Shown here: in pieces, positions 53,538-62,242 of the stretch | Layout of the letters: every line of letters starts with the position of its first letter | Position numbering within the stretch: position 1 is the first letter of the stretch | From: Metabacillus halosaccharovorans | Lineage (GTDB): Bacteria > Bacillota > Bacilli > Bacillales > Bacillaceae | Length of the DNA stretch: 64,000 bases | Assembly: GCF_002019635.1 (NCBI RefSeq) | Contig: NZ_KV917372.1 | Coordinates: forward strand, 1,488,001-1,552,000 | Direction of reading: 5' to 3' | The notes under the pieces: model-generated | The model's input: the letters and a program-made list of their open reading frames with translations, nothing else | Databases searched by the model: none | What the model was told of the DNA's origin: nothing | Translations under genes and position numbers: made by a program

Positions 53538-54074
53538 TTAATGAATAATCGTACCAATAACACCAGCACACAAAATCACGATCACCGGGTGAACTCGGAA
53601 ATATAATAGAGAAATTAAAGAGATACCGAAAATGAGTAAGAGACTTACCATATCCCATGAAATTGAGGTCGAGATCACACCATTTGAAAGAGCTAACTTA
53701 ATCGCCGCATACATAATAAGACTCGTCACTATTGGGCGCAAACCATAAAAAGCAGATTTCACAAGTTTATTTGAATGTAATTTATAGAAAAATAAAGCAA
53801 TGACTAGAATTAGAATTAAAGATGGCAAACTCATTGCAATAGAGGAGATAATGGCACCTGGAATTCCAGCAACCTTATACCCTACGATCGTTGCACTATT
53901 AGAAGCAATTGATCCCGGTGTCATACCTGCCAAGGCAATTGCATCTGTAAAATCAGTTGTCGTGATCCATCCCTTTCCCGTAACCTCTCTTTCTATCACG
54001 GGAAGCATTGCATATCCGCCACCAAATGATACAGTCCCAATCATAAAAAACAGAATAAATAACTGTAACAGCAT
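53538..54074 (-). CDS. chrA: short-chain chromate transporter subunit (ChrA family), pair 2, second gene
   Basis: This 178-residue half-size CHR protein is a close paralogue of the one at 51139-51690: both share VSFGGGYAM.PVIE.EV..KGW and an SAFYGLRPI block, with similar C-termini (RVHPVIVILCAGVIG versus RIHPALVIVMSGVVG). About six helices are predicted. AGGAGG lies seven bases before ATG. It starts 11 bases after its partner's stop codon. It probably forms a heterodimeric anion exporter with that partner. Confidence 0.85.
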   Translation of the reverse strand: MLLQLFILFFMIGTVSFGGGYAMLPVIEREVTGKGWITTTDFTDAIALAGMTPGSIASNSATIVGYKVAGIPGAIISSIAMSLPSLILILVIALFFYKLHSNKLVKSAFYGLRPIVTSLIMYAAIKLALSNGVISTSISWDMVSLLLIFGISLISLLYFRVHPVIVILCAGVIGTIIH

Positions 54075-54085
54075 ACTACTACCTC

Positions 54086-54730
54086 CTACATTCCTACCTG
54101 TTGCTTTAACGATTCTTCGTTATTCTCAATCTCTTCGTTATTCTCAATCTCTTCATCTTTTTCAAACTTTACTAGCATACCTAATTTTTCTTTAATCCTG
54201 ACAATGAAAATCCCTAAAAAAGCTCCTAAAAAGATAACGAAAATTGGATGCCAGTGAAACATCAACATTGCCACTATCATAGTAACTGCCAGAGTAAATG
54301 TGGCCTTATCCAAAACTGATGTCTTCGCTATTTTTATCCCGGCATATACAATTAAAGCAACAGTTGCAGCTCGAATTCCAAAAAATGCTGATTCCACATA
54401 TGGATTATTCTGAAAGGTTGAAAGTACTCCACAAAGGACAAGCACAATTATAAAGGTTGGAAGTAAAGTTCCTAATGTCGCCGCAACTGCTCCCCTTATG
54501 CCGGCAATTCGGTGTCCGATAAAGGTAGCAGCGTTTACTGCTATTGCACCCGGTATTGTCCCTGCAATAGCAAAAACATCTGTTAAGTCCTCACTTTTGA
54601 CCCAATGTTTTTTATGAACCACTTCTTTTTCTATTAAAGGAATCATTGCATAACCGCCACCAAATGTTACAGGCCCTATTTTGAAAAAAGACCAAAAAAG
54701 TTGAAAAACTTTTTCCCATTCTTCCTTCAT
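54086..54730 (-). CDS. chrA: short-chain chromate transporter subunit (ChrA family), pair 2, first gene
   Basis: This 214-residue CHR domain protein has GPVTFGGGYAMIPLIEKEVV and TIPGAIAVNAATFIGHRIAG, paralogous to the first gene of pair 1. The start was moved ten codons in to the ATG behind AAGGAGGG. The acidic tail contains a duplicated EIENNE segment caused by a perfect 18-base tandem repeat, absent from pair 1. The second operator copy lies about 100 bases upstream. Pair duplication around the LysR gene is discussed in the findings. Confidence 0.87.
   Translation of the reverse strand: MKEEWEKVFQLFWSFFKIGPVTFGGGYAMIPLIEKEVVHKKHWVKSEDLTDVFAIAGTIPGAIAVNAATFIGHRIAGIRGAVAATLGTLLPTFIIVLVLCGVLSTFQNNPYVESAFFGIRAATVALIVYAGIKIAKTSVLDKATFTLAVTMIVAMLMFHWHPIFVIFLGAFLGIFIVRIKEKLGMLVKFEKDEEIENNEEIENNEESLKQQVGM
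54115..54150. repeat. in-frame 18-base tandem duplication
   Basis: CTTCGTTATTCTCAATCT occurs twice in a row (54115-54132, 54133-54150) inside the 3' end of the chrA gene, adding six residues to its acidic tail without breaking the frame. Confidence 0.9.
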
Positions 54731-54830
54731 AAATATCCCTCCTTCATCATTATTTAACAAAGTGAATGATTTACTTTCTTAATTTCAATTGATCTACTAT
54801 TACGGTATCACGAAAGATGACGATGGTAAA

Positions 54831-54866
54831 TTGCAACAAATGCATAGGTTATAACAGAAGGTTATA
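54831..54866. promoter_or_regulatory. bipartite LysR-type operator, copy 2
   Basis: TTGCAACAAATGCATAG (54831-54847) and TATAAC-N5-GTTATA (54850-54866) repeat the arrangement of copy 1 exactly in order, spacing and orientation, about 100 bases before the second chrA pair. Confidence 0.75.
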
Positions 54867-54902
54867 CGTAATTAAACACACCCGAGAAGTTGGTTATTGA
54901 TA

Positions 54903-54941
54903 CAAAAAAGCTCCACCTTTTTAATAAAAGATGAAGCTTTT
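54903..54941 (-). terminator. distal terminator of the GH3 gene
   Basis: AAAAGCTTCATCTTTT pairs imperfectly with AAAAAGGTGGAGCTTTT and a T-run follows on the minus strand. A second hairpin closer to the gene (54987-55017, TGGATTG-CTCAT with ATGAG-CAATCCA) lacks a T-run. Confidence 0.65.
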
Positions 54942-55024
54942 GCATTGGTAAAAAGTCAATTGTTCAACTTCCCGGAAATCAAATAATGGATTGACTCATA
55001 TGAAATGAGCCAATCCACCTTAAA

Positions 55025-57328
55025 TTAATTCACAACTGTATTTTTTTGTACATCATTTAATTGTTGAATCATTTCTTGCAGTTTTTCTTCCGTTAAGTTC
55101 CCATCACTAAAATTAGATAAAGCTCGTAATGGCATATATTTCATCATTGCTTCCATCATATCTGAGAATTCACCTTCATCCTCAGATGCTGCAGCGAATG
55201 GGCTTCCTTCCTGTGCTTTTCCTAATAATTCTTTAGCTAGTGGTGCTACTTTAGGATTTGCAAGTAAGTCACCAACTGTTGTATTACGATGAACTACTAA
55301 TGGAATTTCTGTCGTCGATTCAACTGTCACTTTTTCTGTTAGAACAACTTCTTTTGAGCTTTTCCCTACTAATAATTCGAATTCTCCACTTTCTACATGC
55401 CAATCTTTTATTTCTGTATGATAGTATGCAAATGAACGTTTATCTAAAGTAAAGGTAATTTCTTTAACTTCACCCGGTTGAAGTTCAACTTTTTCAAAAC
55501 CTTTTAATTCCTTCTGAGGTCTGCTTACACTGCTTTCCACATCTTTAACATAAAGCTGAACAACTTCTTTTCCTGTAACAGCTCCTGTATTTTTCACATC
55601 AACAGTCACACTAAGTGTTTCTGTATCATTGATTTTATTGGCACTTACACGCAGATTGCTGTATTCAAACGATGTATAACTTAAGCCATAGCCAAATGGG
55701 AATAATGGTTCCACATTTTTTGTATCATAATAGCGATAGCCGACGAAAATTCCTTCACGGTACTCTACTTTGTCTCCTTCACCCGGGAAGAACAAGTAAG
55801 AAGGATTGTCACTTAATTGGTTAGGGAATGTTTCTGCAAGTTTTCCGCTTGGATTTGCATCACCGAATAATATGTCTGCAATCGCTCCGCCAAGAGCTTG
55901 ACCTCCAAGATACCCCTCAAGTAACCCTTTTACTTTGTCTAACCAAGGCATTTCAATTGGTGCACCATTACTTAGAACAACAACGATATTTGGGTTCACT
56001 TCAGCAACCGTTTCTATTAAACGCTTTTGGTTTTCTGGGATGTGCAGGTGTACACGATCATACCCTTCAGATTCATAACGATCCGGTAAACCGGCAAACA
56101 AGATAACAGTATCAGCTTGTGAAGCTACTTCTTTTGCTTCTTCAATTAATGCTTCATCGATTGTATCTTGGTCACGATAGTATCCTTGAGCATACGTTAC
56201 ATTTGCTTCTGATCCAGCAGACTTTTCGATTTCCTCCACAATATTTTCAAGCTTTGTTGGTATAATATGAGAACTTCCGCCACCTTGGTATCTTGGAGCT
56301 TTAGCAAATTCACCAATTACAGCAAAACTGCCTTCTTTTTTTAGGGGGAGGATGTTATTTTCATTCTTTAACAGAACCATACTTTCTCTAGCTGTTTCTC
56401 TTGCAAGCTGATGGTGTGCTTCTTGATCATATGTAGCATTTTCTTTCTTTTCTTCAACAGCTTTAAAAATAATTCGCACAATACGTTCTACAGCTGCGTC
56501 CAGTTTTTCTACCGATAATGTACCATTTTGAACCGCTTCGATAACTTTATTCTCACCGATTCCTTTTGAAGCCGGCATTTCAAGTTCAAGACCATTTGCA
56601 AGAGCTACATCACGTTCATTTACTGCTCCCCAATCAGAAACAACAAAGCCTTCAAAGCCCCATTCTTCTTTTAAGATGTCGTTTAACAGATAGTTGTTTT
56701 CAGAAGCAAATTCTCCATTTACTTTATTGTAAGAACACATAACGGTCCATGGTTGTGATTGTTTTACTGCACCCTCAAAACTAGCCAGATAGATCTCGCG
56801 GAACGTTCTTATATCAACAATTGCATCTGTTGACATTCTGCGGTGCTCCTGGTTATTCGCTGCAAAGTGTTTTAAGGACGTTCCAACACCTTGGCTTTGC
56901 ACACCTTTAATATGATTAGCTGCCATTTCTGATGATAGATATGGATCTTCTGAGAAATACTCAAAGTTACGTCCACATAAAGGGGAACGTTTAATATTAG
57001 CACCTGGTCCAAGTAGAACCGCAACATCCTCTGCCTGACATTCTTCACCTAAAGCTACTCCAACTTTTTGAATTAAATTGCGATCCCATGAGCTCGCCAT
57101 TCCTGCTGCAGATGGAAAACAAGTAGCAGGTACACTATCAAATAACCCTAAATGGTCAGCACCCATTTTTTGTTTACGTAATCCGTGTGGACCGTCTGTA
57201 ACCATGATAGATGGAATTCCTAGTCTTTCAATACCTTTTAAATTCCAAAAGTCATTTCCAGAACAAAGACCAGCTTTTTCTTCTAATGTCATTTGTGAAA
57301 TAAGTGTTTTAATATCTTTTGTCAACAT
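55025..57328 (-). CDS. GH3 family beta-glycosidase
   Basis: This cytoplasmic exo-glycosidase of 767 residues has an N-terminal (beta/alpha)8 domain with nucleophile Asp232 in [14 protein letters not shown] and substrate-site residues in [10 protein letters not shown] and [16 protein letters not shown]-terminal alpha/beta sandwich ([18 protein letters not shown]) and a fibronectin III-like domain (VVQLYVKD...[13 protein letters not shown] pattern) follow, then a helical tail. No signal peptide is present; GGAGGG is five bases before ATG. Beta-glucosidase is the usual activity, but beta-xylosidase or other specificities are possible. It is divergent from an AraC regulator, with a cre-like palindrome in the promoter region. 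Confidence 0.88.
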   Translation of the reverse strand: MLTKDIKTLISQMTLEEKAGLCSGNDFWNLKGIERLGIPSIMVTDGPHGLRKQKMGADHLGLFDSVPATCFPSAAGMASSWDRNLIQKVGVALGEECQAEDVAVLLGPGANIKRSPLCGRNFEYFSEDPYLSSEMAANHIKGVQSQGVGTSLKHFAANNQEHRRMSTDAIVDIRTFREIYLASFEGAVKQSQPWTVMCSYNKVNGEFASENNYLLNDILKEEWGFEGFVVSDWGAVNERDVALANGLELEMPASKGIGENKVIEAVQNGTLSVEKLDAAVERIVRIIFKAVEEKKENATYDQEAHHQLARETARESMVLLKNENNILPLKKEGSFAVIGEFAKAPRYQGGGSSHIIPTKLENIVEEIEKSAGSEANVTYAQGYYRDQDTIDEALIEEAKEVASQADTVILFAGLPDRYESEGYDRVHLHIPENQKRLIETVAEVNPNIVVVLSNGAPIEMPWLDKVKGLLEGYLGGQALGGAIADILFGDANPSGKLAETFPNQLSDNPSYLFFPGEGDKVEYREGIFVGYRYYDTKNVEPLFPFGYGLSYTSFEYSNLRVSANKINDTETLSVTVDVKNTGAVTGKEVVQLYVKDVESSVSRPQKELKGFEKVELQPGEVKEITFTLDKRSFAYYHTEIKDWHVESGEFELLVGKSSKEVVLTEKVTVESTTEIPLVVHRNTTVGDLLANPKVAPLAKELLGKAQEGSPFAAASEDEGEFSDMMEAMMKYMPLRALSNFSDGNLTEEKLQEMIQQLNDVQKNTVVN

Positions 57329-57350
57329 AATCCCTCCATAAGTATCAAGG

Positions 57351-57366
57351 TAGAAAACGCTTTCTA
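57351..57366. promoter_or_regulatory. cre-like palindrome before the GH3 gene
   Basis: TAGAAAACGCTTTCTA is almost fully palindromic and fits cre apart from the second base. It lies 23 bases upstream of the GH3 start and 133 bases before the divergent AraC gene. Confidence 0.5.
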
Positions 57367-57498
57367 ATAAACTATATGACTATTATATACAATCACTAAT
57401 GCCAATTTTGGTAATATATTAATTTTTTTAGCTCTTTTTTAACATTTATTCATCTATATGATATGATTTTAGATATTAATTAAATGAGGGGTCAGCTT

Positions 57499-58734
57499 AT
57501 GAAGCTTCAAGATGTAAATTACATTTGCAAATTGATATATGAATCTTTTCATATTCCGGTTATTTTTCTAAATGAACATAATCATTTAGAGTTTGAGTTT
57601 GCTTCTCAAAATATTAAAAATCCTTTTCACACATCTACACAAGATCTTCTAAAACAATTCCAATTAAATTACGAACACTGTCCATTCCCACTATTGGTCA
57701 AATCGGAATATTATGAACATTATTTCATCATTCAAGTGCGTAATCTTGATCAATATAAAGGGATGATTATTGTCGGCCCAACTCTCCCTTCTGAGCTTTC
57801 AAATGAAAGATTGGCTTCTTTGGTAAATGACATGCCTGTTCAAAAAGAACTCGGTGAAAAACTCGTCCATTATTATGAATTACTGCCCCGAACATCCAAT
57901 TTAAAGTTTATCAACATCAGTATGCAGTTGTATTATATGCTCTACCAAAAAACATTGGATCCTGCCAATATCATGTTAAAAAATATTGAAGCGGGTGAGC
58001 ACATCGTACAAATCGAGGATCCTTTTACAACCATTTCACAAAAACGCGAAAATGTGTCCTTTCATCATGATTTCATCTATGAAAAAAGGCTATTTCAATA
58101 CATTAAAGAGGGTAGAAAGGATGAATTTCTAAAAGTATTCAAACTAAGCCCTGATAAAGGAGAGTTGGGCGTATTATCGAGGAAAAGTCAGTTACGCAGC
58201 AGTAAAAACCTAGCAATTTCCGCTATTACGCTGGCAACACGAGCTGCTATGGAGGGCGGGCTACATCATGAAATTGCCTATACACTCAGCGACTTATATA
58301 TTCAAAACCTTGAGGATTTAACAAATATGAAATCAGTAGATCTGTTTATGGAACAAGCATTAAGTGATTTTGCAGATCGTGTACGAAAACACAAACAACA
58401 AAGATTCTCAAAACCCATTAATATGTGCATAAATTATATTTACACACACCTATACGAAGATTTAACCCTAACAATCTTGGCTAACCTTATAGAGATGCAT
58501 CCTAATTATTTATCAGCTCTTTTCAAAAAAGAAGTAGGTATTTCTATCGCTGAATATATCCACCGAACAAAAGTTGATGAGGCCAAATCATTGATAACAT
58601 TTACTGACTATTCGTTATTGAAGATTTCGACTATATTAAACTTTCATGATCAAAGTTATTTTACTAAGGTGTTTAAGAAATATGTTGGTGTGACACCGAA
58701 AAAGTATAAACAGAATAATACTGAGTCTGTTTAA
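57499..58734 (+). CDS. AraC-family regulator with PocR-like sensory half
   Basis: This is a 411-residue regulator. The first 250 residues contain IYESFHIPVIFLNEHNHLEF and a CPFPLL-type motif near residue 60, suggestive of a GAF/PocR-like sensor as in Firmicutes AraC proteins. The C-terminus has the paired helix-turn-helices (LTLTILANLIEMHPNYLSAL; HDQSYFTKVFKKYVGVTPKK). The ATG chosen follows AGGGG at eight bases. It is transcribed divergently from the GH3 gene, which it most likely activates on sensing the corresponding sugar. Confidence 0.85.
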   Translation: MKLQDVNYICKLIYESFHIPVIFLNEHNHLEFEFASQNIKNPFHTSTQDLLKQFQLNYEHCPFPLLVKSEYYEHYFIIQVRNLDQYKGMIIVGPTLPSELSNERLASLVNDMPVQKELGEKLVHYYELLPRTSNLKFINISMQLYYMLYQKTLDPANIMLKNIEAGEHIVQIEDPFTTISQKRENVSFHHDFIYEKRLFQYIKEGRKDEFLKVFKLSPDKGELGVLSRKSQLRSSKNLAISAITLATRAAMEGGLHHEIAYTLSDLYIQNLEDLTNMKSVDLFMEQALSDFADRVRKHKQQRFSKPINMCINYIYTHLYEDLTLTILANLIEMHPNYLSALFKKEVGISIAEYIHRTKVDEAKSLITFTDYSLLKISTILNFHDQSYFTKVFKKYVGVTPKKYKQNNTESV

Positions 58735-58877
58735 TTGTCTACAAAAAAGAGGGAACCCCAAAATTAGACTTGGAAGAGAATGCTTTCCGAATGCCCGCTG
58801 AATGCCAATGTTTAAAGCATTAATGAACAGGAAGTATATACTATTGGGTCAAATACAAAGGTTTTATAACAAACAAT

Positions 58878-58917
58878 AGGCGACCTTATTCATCCAAAAC
58901 GAATAACAAGGTCGCCT
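58878..58917. terminator. hairpin terminator between the AraC gene and the small ORF
   Basis: AGGCGACCTT (58878-58887) pairs perfectly with AAGGTCGCCT (58908-58917); the inner part extends with TTC/GAA. TATTTTCTT follows on the plus strand. It can serve both the AraC gene and the small minus-strand gene. Confidence 0.7.
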
Positions 58918-58967
58918 TACTATTTTCTTAATCATTACTATTTATCCCTTCTCTTTACTTTATTGAT

Positions 58968-59105
58968 TTAATGTTTTACCTTTTTATCTTTAGACTGATC
59001 CGCATTATTTTTAACTTGATGGAATAAATATGAAAGATAAGAGTTTAATTCAAACCGATCTTTAATAACAAAGTCGGAGAATGTTAATTTGTTTTCTCTA
59101 CACAT
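58968..59105 (-). CDS. small basic protein, possibly FbpB-like
   Basis: This 45-residue frame starts with ATG preceded by GGAGGG seven bases upstream, a very strong ribosome site. The N-terminal part KLTFSDFVIKDRFEL follows the spacing K-x-S/T-F-x-E/D-L/F-V-x-x-N/D-R-x-E-L that I associate with Fur-regulated small basic proteins (FbpB); the C-terminus is Lys-rich. No cysteine cluster or helix is evident beyond that. It stands alone in an 820-base gap, with a hairpin terminator behind it. No clear Fur box was seen, so both the family and regulation are tentative. Confidence 0.5.
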   Translation of the reverse strand: MCRENKLTFSDFVIKDRFELNSYLSYLFHQVKNNADQSKDKKVKH

Positions 59106-59468
59106 TAAGTATCCCTCCTTATTTAACTCTATTATTCTTTTATAGTTAATGATAAAAATATAAAATAAATTTTAAAAAGTAACATAGAAAAATTTATAAA
59201 CTCCTCGAAATCCCTTCCTAGTACCAGCCCCACCTACGCTAGATACTTTGACAGCCACGCATGCCGTCCAACCTATTATCATTATAATTGTAAGCGTTTA
59301 CAGATTCAAGGGTTATTTGAAAACAAGTTTCGACATAAACATTTTTCTCCCATTTTATTTTTTAAACAAGATATTGTAGCGCCTAACCCCTTAATATTAC
59401 TAATATGCCATATACGAAATTGCGATTTCTTATGAAATCTTCTTAAATTATACCGCAAGATAAGCTCC
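59106..59468. other. gap between the small ORF and the FGE terminator
   Basis: About 360 bases contain the presumed promoter of the small ORF and a perfect cre site at 59288-59302. A short GC-richer block lies near 59219-59270. No other gene or repeat was recognised. Confidence 0.4.
59288..59302 (+). promoter_or_regulatory. perfect, palindromic cre site
   Basis: TTGTAAGCGTTTACA fits every defined position of the cre consensus. It lies 183 bases upstream of the small basic ORF and 255 bases downstream of the FGE stop, so its target is unclear; it may mark an unseen promoter or a lost gene. Confidence 0.75.
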
Positions 59469-59516
59469 AAAAAGAATCTATCAATCTTTTACATCATAGG
59501 TTGATAAATTCTTTTT
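59469..59516 (-). terminator. intrinsic terminator of the sulfatase operon
   Basis: AAAAAGAAT-TATCAA pairs with TTGATA-ATTCTTTTT (one mismatch), ending in a T-run on the minus strand 41 bases after the FGE stop codon. Confidence 0.8.
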
Positions 59517-59556
59517 GTAATTGAGTTTAAAAATAATCGTTAGACACTTTACGAAT

Positions 59557-60507
59557 CTAGCTCAACACAACACGAAACCCACAGTTACTAGTAGAACTAT
59601 CAGGTGTATTGGAACTACGTGCAGCTAATCGATATCTATTGCAATAAGAAATATGACATAGGAAAGATCCCCCTCGCATAGAACGTTTACCAGTTGGCAT
59701 CGTAAACCTAGGATTCTCATTGCTAGTTTTAGTATGATATTTTGGCGTAAACCAATCACTACACCATTCCCACACATTTCCTGACATATTGTATAAACCA
59801 TATCTATTGGGCTCATATGTGTCCACTGGTGCTGTTCCAATATATCCATCACTAGCAGTATTCACCTTTGGAAATGTACCTTGCCAAATGTTACAGATAT
59901 ATTTCCCATCCGGCTCTAGTACATCTCCCCAAGGATATGTTTTTTGAACTAAACCACCTCGTGCAGCATATTCCCATTCAGCTTCGGTTGGAAGTCTTGT
60001 ACCAGACCATTTACAATAAGCATTTGCATCATTCCATGAAACATGTGTAACAGGATGATTCATTCGATCGTTTATATTAGAATCCGGCCCTTCAGGTTTT
60101 TTCCAGTAAGCGCCTTCAACCGGAAGCCACCAAGGTAACCCATTTGGGATATGACGAATACTTTCTCTAGTTTTTTTAGAAGCAAGTAAATGAAAAACAA
60201 ATGACCATCCAAAAACCTCTGCCTCTGTTTTGTACCCTGTAGCATCAACAAAATGTTTAAAATCTTTATTTGTAACAGTATACGGAGAAATATGGAATCC
60301 ATTTAATTTAATTTTACGAACAGGACCCTCTCCGTCACTTGGAAAACCTTCTTTTGTTTCAGTTCCCATTAGGAATTCTCCACCTTCTAAATACACAAAG
60401 TGCGATGTATCAATCCCTTCTTCTTTAATATTAGTATTGTCGCTTTTCACCTGTTCTTCTATTTGATTTCGACTGGCGCTACAACAAGTTTTTTGTACCT
60501 TTTCCAC
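59557..60507 (-). CDS. formylglycine-generating enzyme (SUMF1/FGE-type)
   Basis: This oxidase converts the active-site cysteine of sulfatases to formylglycine. The 316-residue protein has the FGE fold signatures FVYLEGGEFLMGT, PVTHVSWNDANAYCKWSGTR, LPTEAEWEYAARGG, NRYGLYNMSGNVWEWCSDW and the C-terminal RGGSFLCHISYCNRYR, whose Cys284 and Cys289 match the catalytic pair of the aerobic copper enzyme; the end NTPDSSTSNCGFRV is also diagnostic. The GTG start follows AAGGAGG. It has no signal peptide, so it acts in the cytoplasm on the sulfatase encoded just upstream. Confidence 0.92.
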   Translation of the reverse strand: MEKVQKTCCSASRNQIEEQVKSDNTNIKEEGIDTSHFVYLEGGEFLMGTETKEGFPSDGEGPVRKIKLNGFHISPYTVTNKDFKHFVDATGYKTEAEVFGWSFVFHLLASKKTRESIRHIPNGLPWWLPVEGAYWKKPEGPDSNINDRMNHPVTHVSWNDANAYCKWSGTRLPTEAEWEYAARGGLVQKTYPWGDVLEPDGKYICNIWQGTFPKVNTASDGYIGTAPVDTYEPNRYGLYNMSGNVWEWCSDWFTPKYHTKTSNENPRFTMPTGKRSMRGGSFLCHISYCNRYRLAARSSNTPDSSTSNCGFRVVLS

Positions 60508-60585
60508 TACTATTCCTCCTTCCTAATTCAAAAAAATAAATTCATTACGATCACTAATCATTCATTATTTTATCTTAAACAAATT

Positions 60586-60620
60586 ATACCTTAGTCTAGT
60601 AAAATACTAAACTAAGGTAT
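60586..60620 (-). terminator. long hairpin between sulfatase and FGE genes
   Basis: Arms of 16 bases (ATACCTTAGTCTAGTA and TACTAAACTAAGGTAT) with one mismatch enclose a 3-base loop, 18 bases after the sulfatase stop. The T-tract is weak, so partial termination would make FGE less abundant than its substrate. Confidence 0.55.
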
Positions 60621-60638
60621 ATTGATCGCTTTTCATGT

Positions 60639-62180
60639 TTAAAATAAGTTATGCATCATCTTTCTAGTAAACGCAATTCTAGCTTCATCAACTTCCTCTG
60701 GAAATTCACCAGAATGTCTTCGTTTTAATTCACTAAACTGATGTTCTCTCCCAGTTTGAACAAGTCTTTCTCCATAATTTTTAAGAAATCCCTTCGCATG
60801 GTATGGACCGCCTTCTTTCATCACAGTCCATAGAGGATCAACGTCATCACCAGATTTAAGCATCATTTCATCATGCCAATCATGTAAGTAGTATGTTGCT
60901 TCCATACAAATATTTTTGTTTTGTTCTGCAACATTGTTTTCTTCTCTTGGATCCTCTTTAAGATTAAATAGCATTTCTTTATCAAATAAGTGATATCCAT
61001 CATGGTATGTTCTCATATATAACCAATCGCCAAAACGTACACTGCGTTGAGCACCATGAGCACACTGAGACACAACTAGGTAGTCACGTCCACATTCTTT
61101 TCCTTCTTTTAATACAGAAGCATAACTTGTTCCATCCCAATCCGGTGAAGCCGGTAGCTCAAGCATTTCTGCTAGTGTAACAGGTAAATCTAAATGATAA
61201 TGCAATCCATCATCAACAATTCCTTGTTGCATTTCAGGCCAAGAAATGATCATTGGAATGCGGCAAGTTCCGTCATCAGCTGTAGCGTGCTCTCCATAAA
61301 TTCCTAATTGACCCATATTCTCACCATGATCTGCTGAAATGATGATAATCGTGTCCTCCAGAATTCCCTTTTCTTCTAACAAGGCAAACAATCTACCGAC
61401 ATGATCATCAAGGTATCGAATACCACAGTCATATCCATCTATCATCGATCTTAAATCTTCCATGTTTTTGATTTCACCAGGACTTCTTGGGAATTTTTCA
61501 CTTTCTACATTCGTATACGTGTTTCCGTTATGATCGATAACTAATTCATGTACTGTATGAGGACCCACAGCTTGCTTGTGCTTTTCTAATGTTTCTTCAT
61601 TTGCCCATTCTGGTAGTGGCTCTTCAGCAAATGGATTACCAAAACTCTCTGGTACACGATATGGAGTATGAGCATCCCAGTAATTTACGTAAAGTAACCA
61701 GTCATCTTTCTCTGCATTTCTATCTAGCCAATCCGTTACAACTGGAGAAACTTGCTCAGCTGATTCCATTCCAAACTGACCAGTATTAATAATCTCGTTA
61801 AAACCAGCGTAAAAATTATATGTTGCATGTCGTTGAGGGAATGGACTAATTAGTGTTGTGTTTAAGCCTGCTCCCAATTGTAAGAATGAAGGAAGAGATC
61901 CTCCAACAGATAATCGACCAAATAAGTCACGATTAACCCCTTCCAGTTTCATATCTCCAGCTGTTCCTCCATGTCCGACTAACCCATTACGAATGCCAAA
62001 TTGACCTGACATCAATGCTGTTCGGGAAGGTGCACACGGTGCATCTGACGTATAGTAATTATTAAAACGAACACCCTTTTCTGCAATTTTATCAATATTA
62101 GGTGATGTATTACGATGATAACCGTAGCATCCTAGATGACGTGGACTTACTGAATCTAAATCTAAAAATAAAATTCTCAT
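60639..62180 (-). CDS. Cys-type sulfatase (family S1)
   Basis: This cytoplasmic sulfate-ester hydrolase of 513 residues has metal ligands Asp7 and Asp9 in LFLDLDSVSPRHLGCYGYH. The modification motif is APCAPSRTALMSG, with Cys49 becoming formylglycine. Further metal-site residues lie in IIISADHGENMGQLGIYGEH. The N-terminus has no signal peptide, so the substrate must enter the cell, presumably through the symporter encoded upstream. GGAGAAG precedes the ATG. The substrate is unknown; a sulfated mono- or oligosaccharide is inferred from the neighbouring glycoside transporter. Arylsulfatase-like specificity cannot be excluded. Confidence 0.9.
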   Translation of the reverse strand: MRILFLDLDSVSPRHLGCYGYHRNTSPNIDKIAEKGVRFNNYYTSDAPCAPSRTALMSGQFGIRNGLVGHGGTAGDMKLEGVNRDLFGRLSVGGSLPSFLQLGAGLNTTLISPFPQRHATYNFYAGFNEIINTGQFGMESAEQVSPVVTDWLDRNAEKDDWLLYVNYWDAHTPYRVPESFGNPFAEEPLPEWANEETLEKHKQAVGPHTVHELVIDHNGNTYTNVESEKFPRSPGEIKNMEDLRSMIDGYDCGIRYLDDHVGRLFALLEEKGILEDTIIIISADHGENMGQLGIYGEHATADDGTCRIPMIISWPEMQQGIVDDGLHYHLDLPVTLAEMLELPASPDWDGTSYASVLKEGKECGRDYLVVSQCAHGAQRSVRFGDWLYMRTYHDGYHLFDKEMLFNLKEDPREENNVAEQNKNICMEATYYLHDWHDEMMLKSGDDVDPLWTVMKEGGPYHAKGFLKNYGERLVQTGREHQFSELKRRHSGEFPEEVDEARIAFTRKMMHNLF

Positions 62181-62242
62181 AATTTCTCTTCTCCTCTTTC
62201 CCTATTCTAGTTGAGTGTGAGTTATTATATTTCGCTAAATAA

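Noticed and set aside
59288-59302. terminator or repeat explanation for the palindrome
   Set aside because: Arms are short and no T-run follows; the fit to cre is complete, so a CcpA site is the simpler reading.
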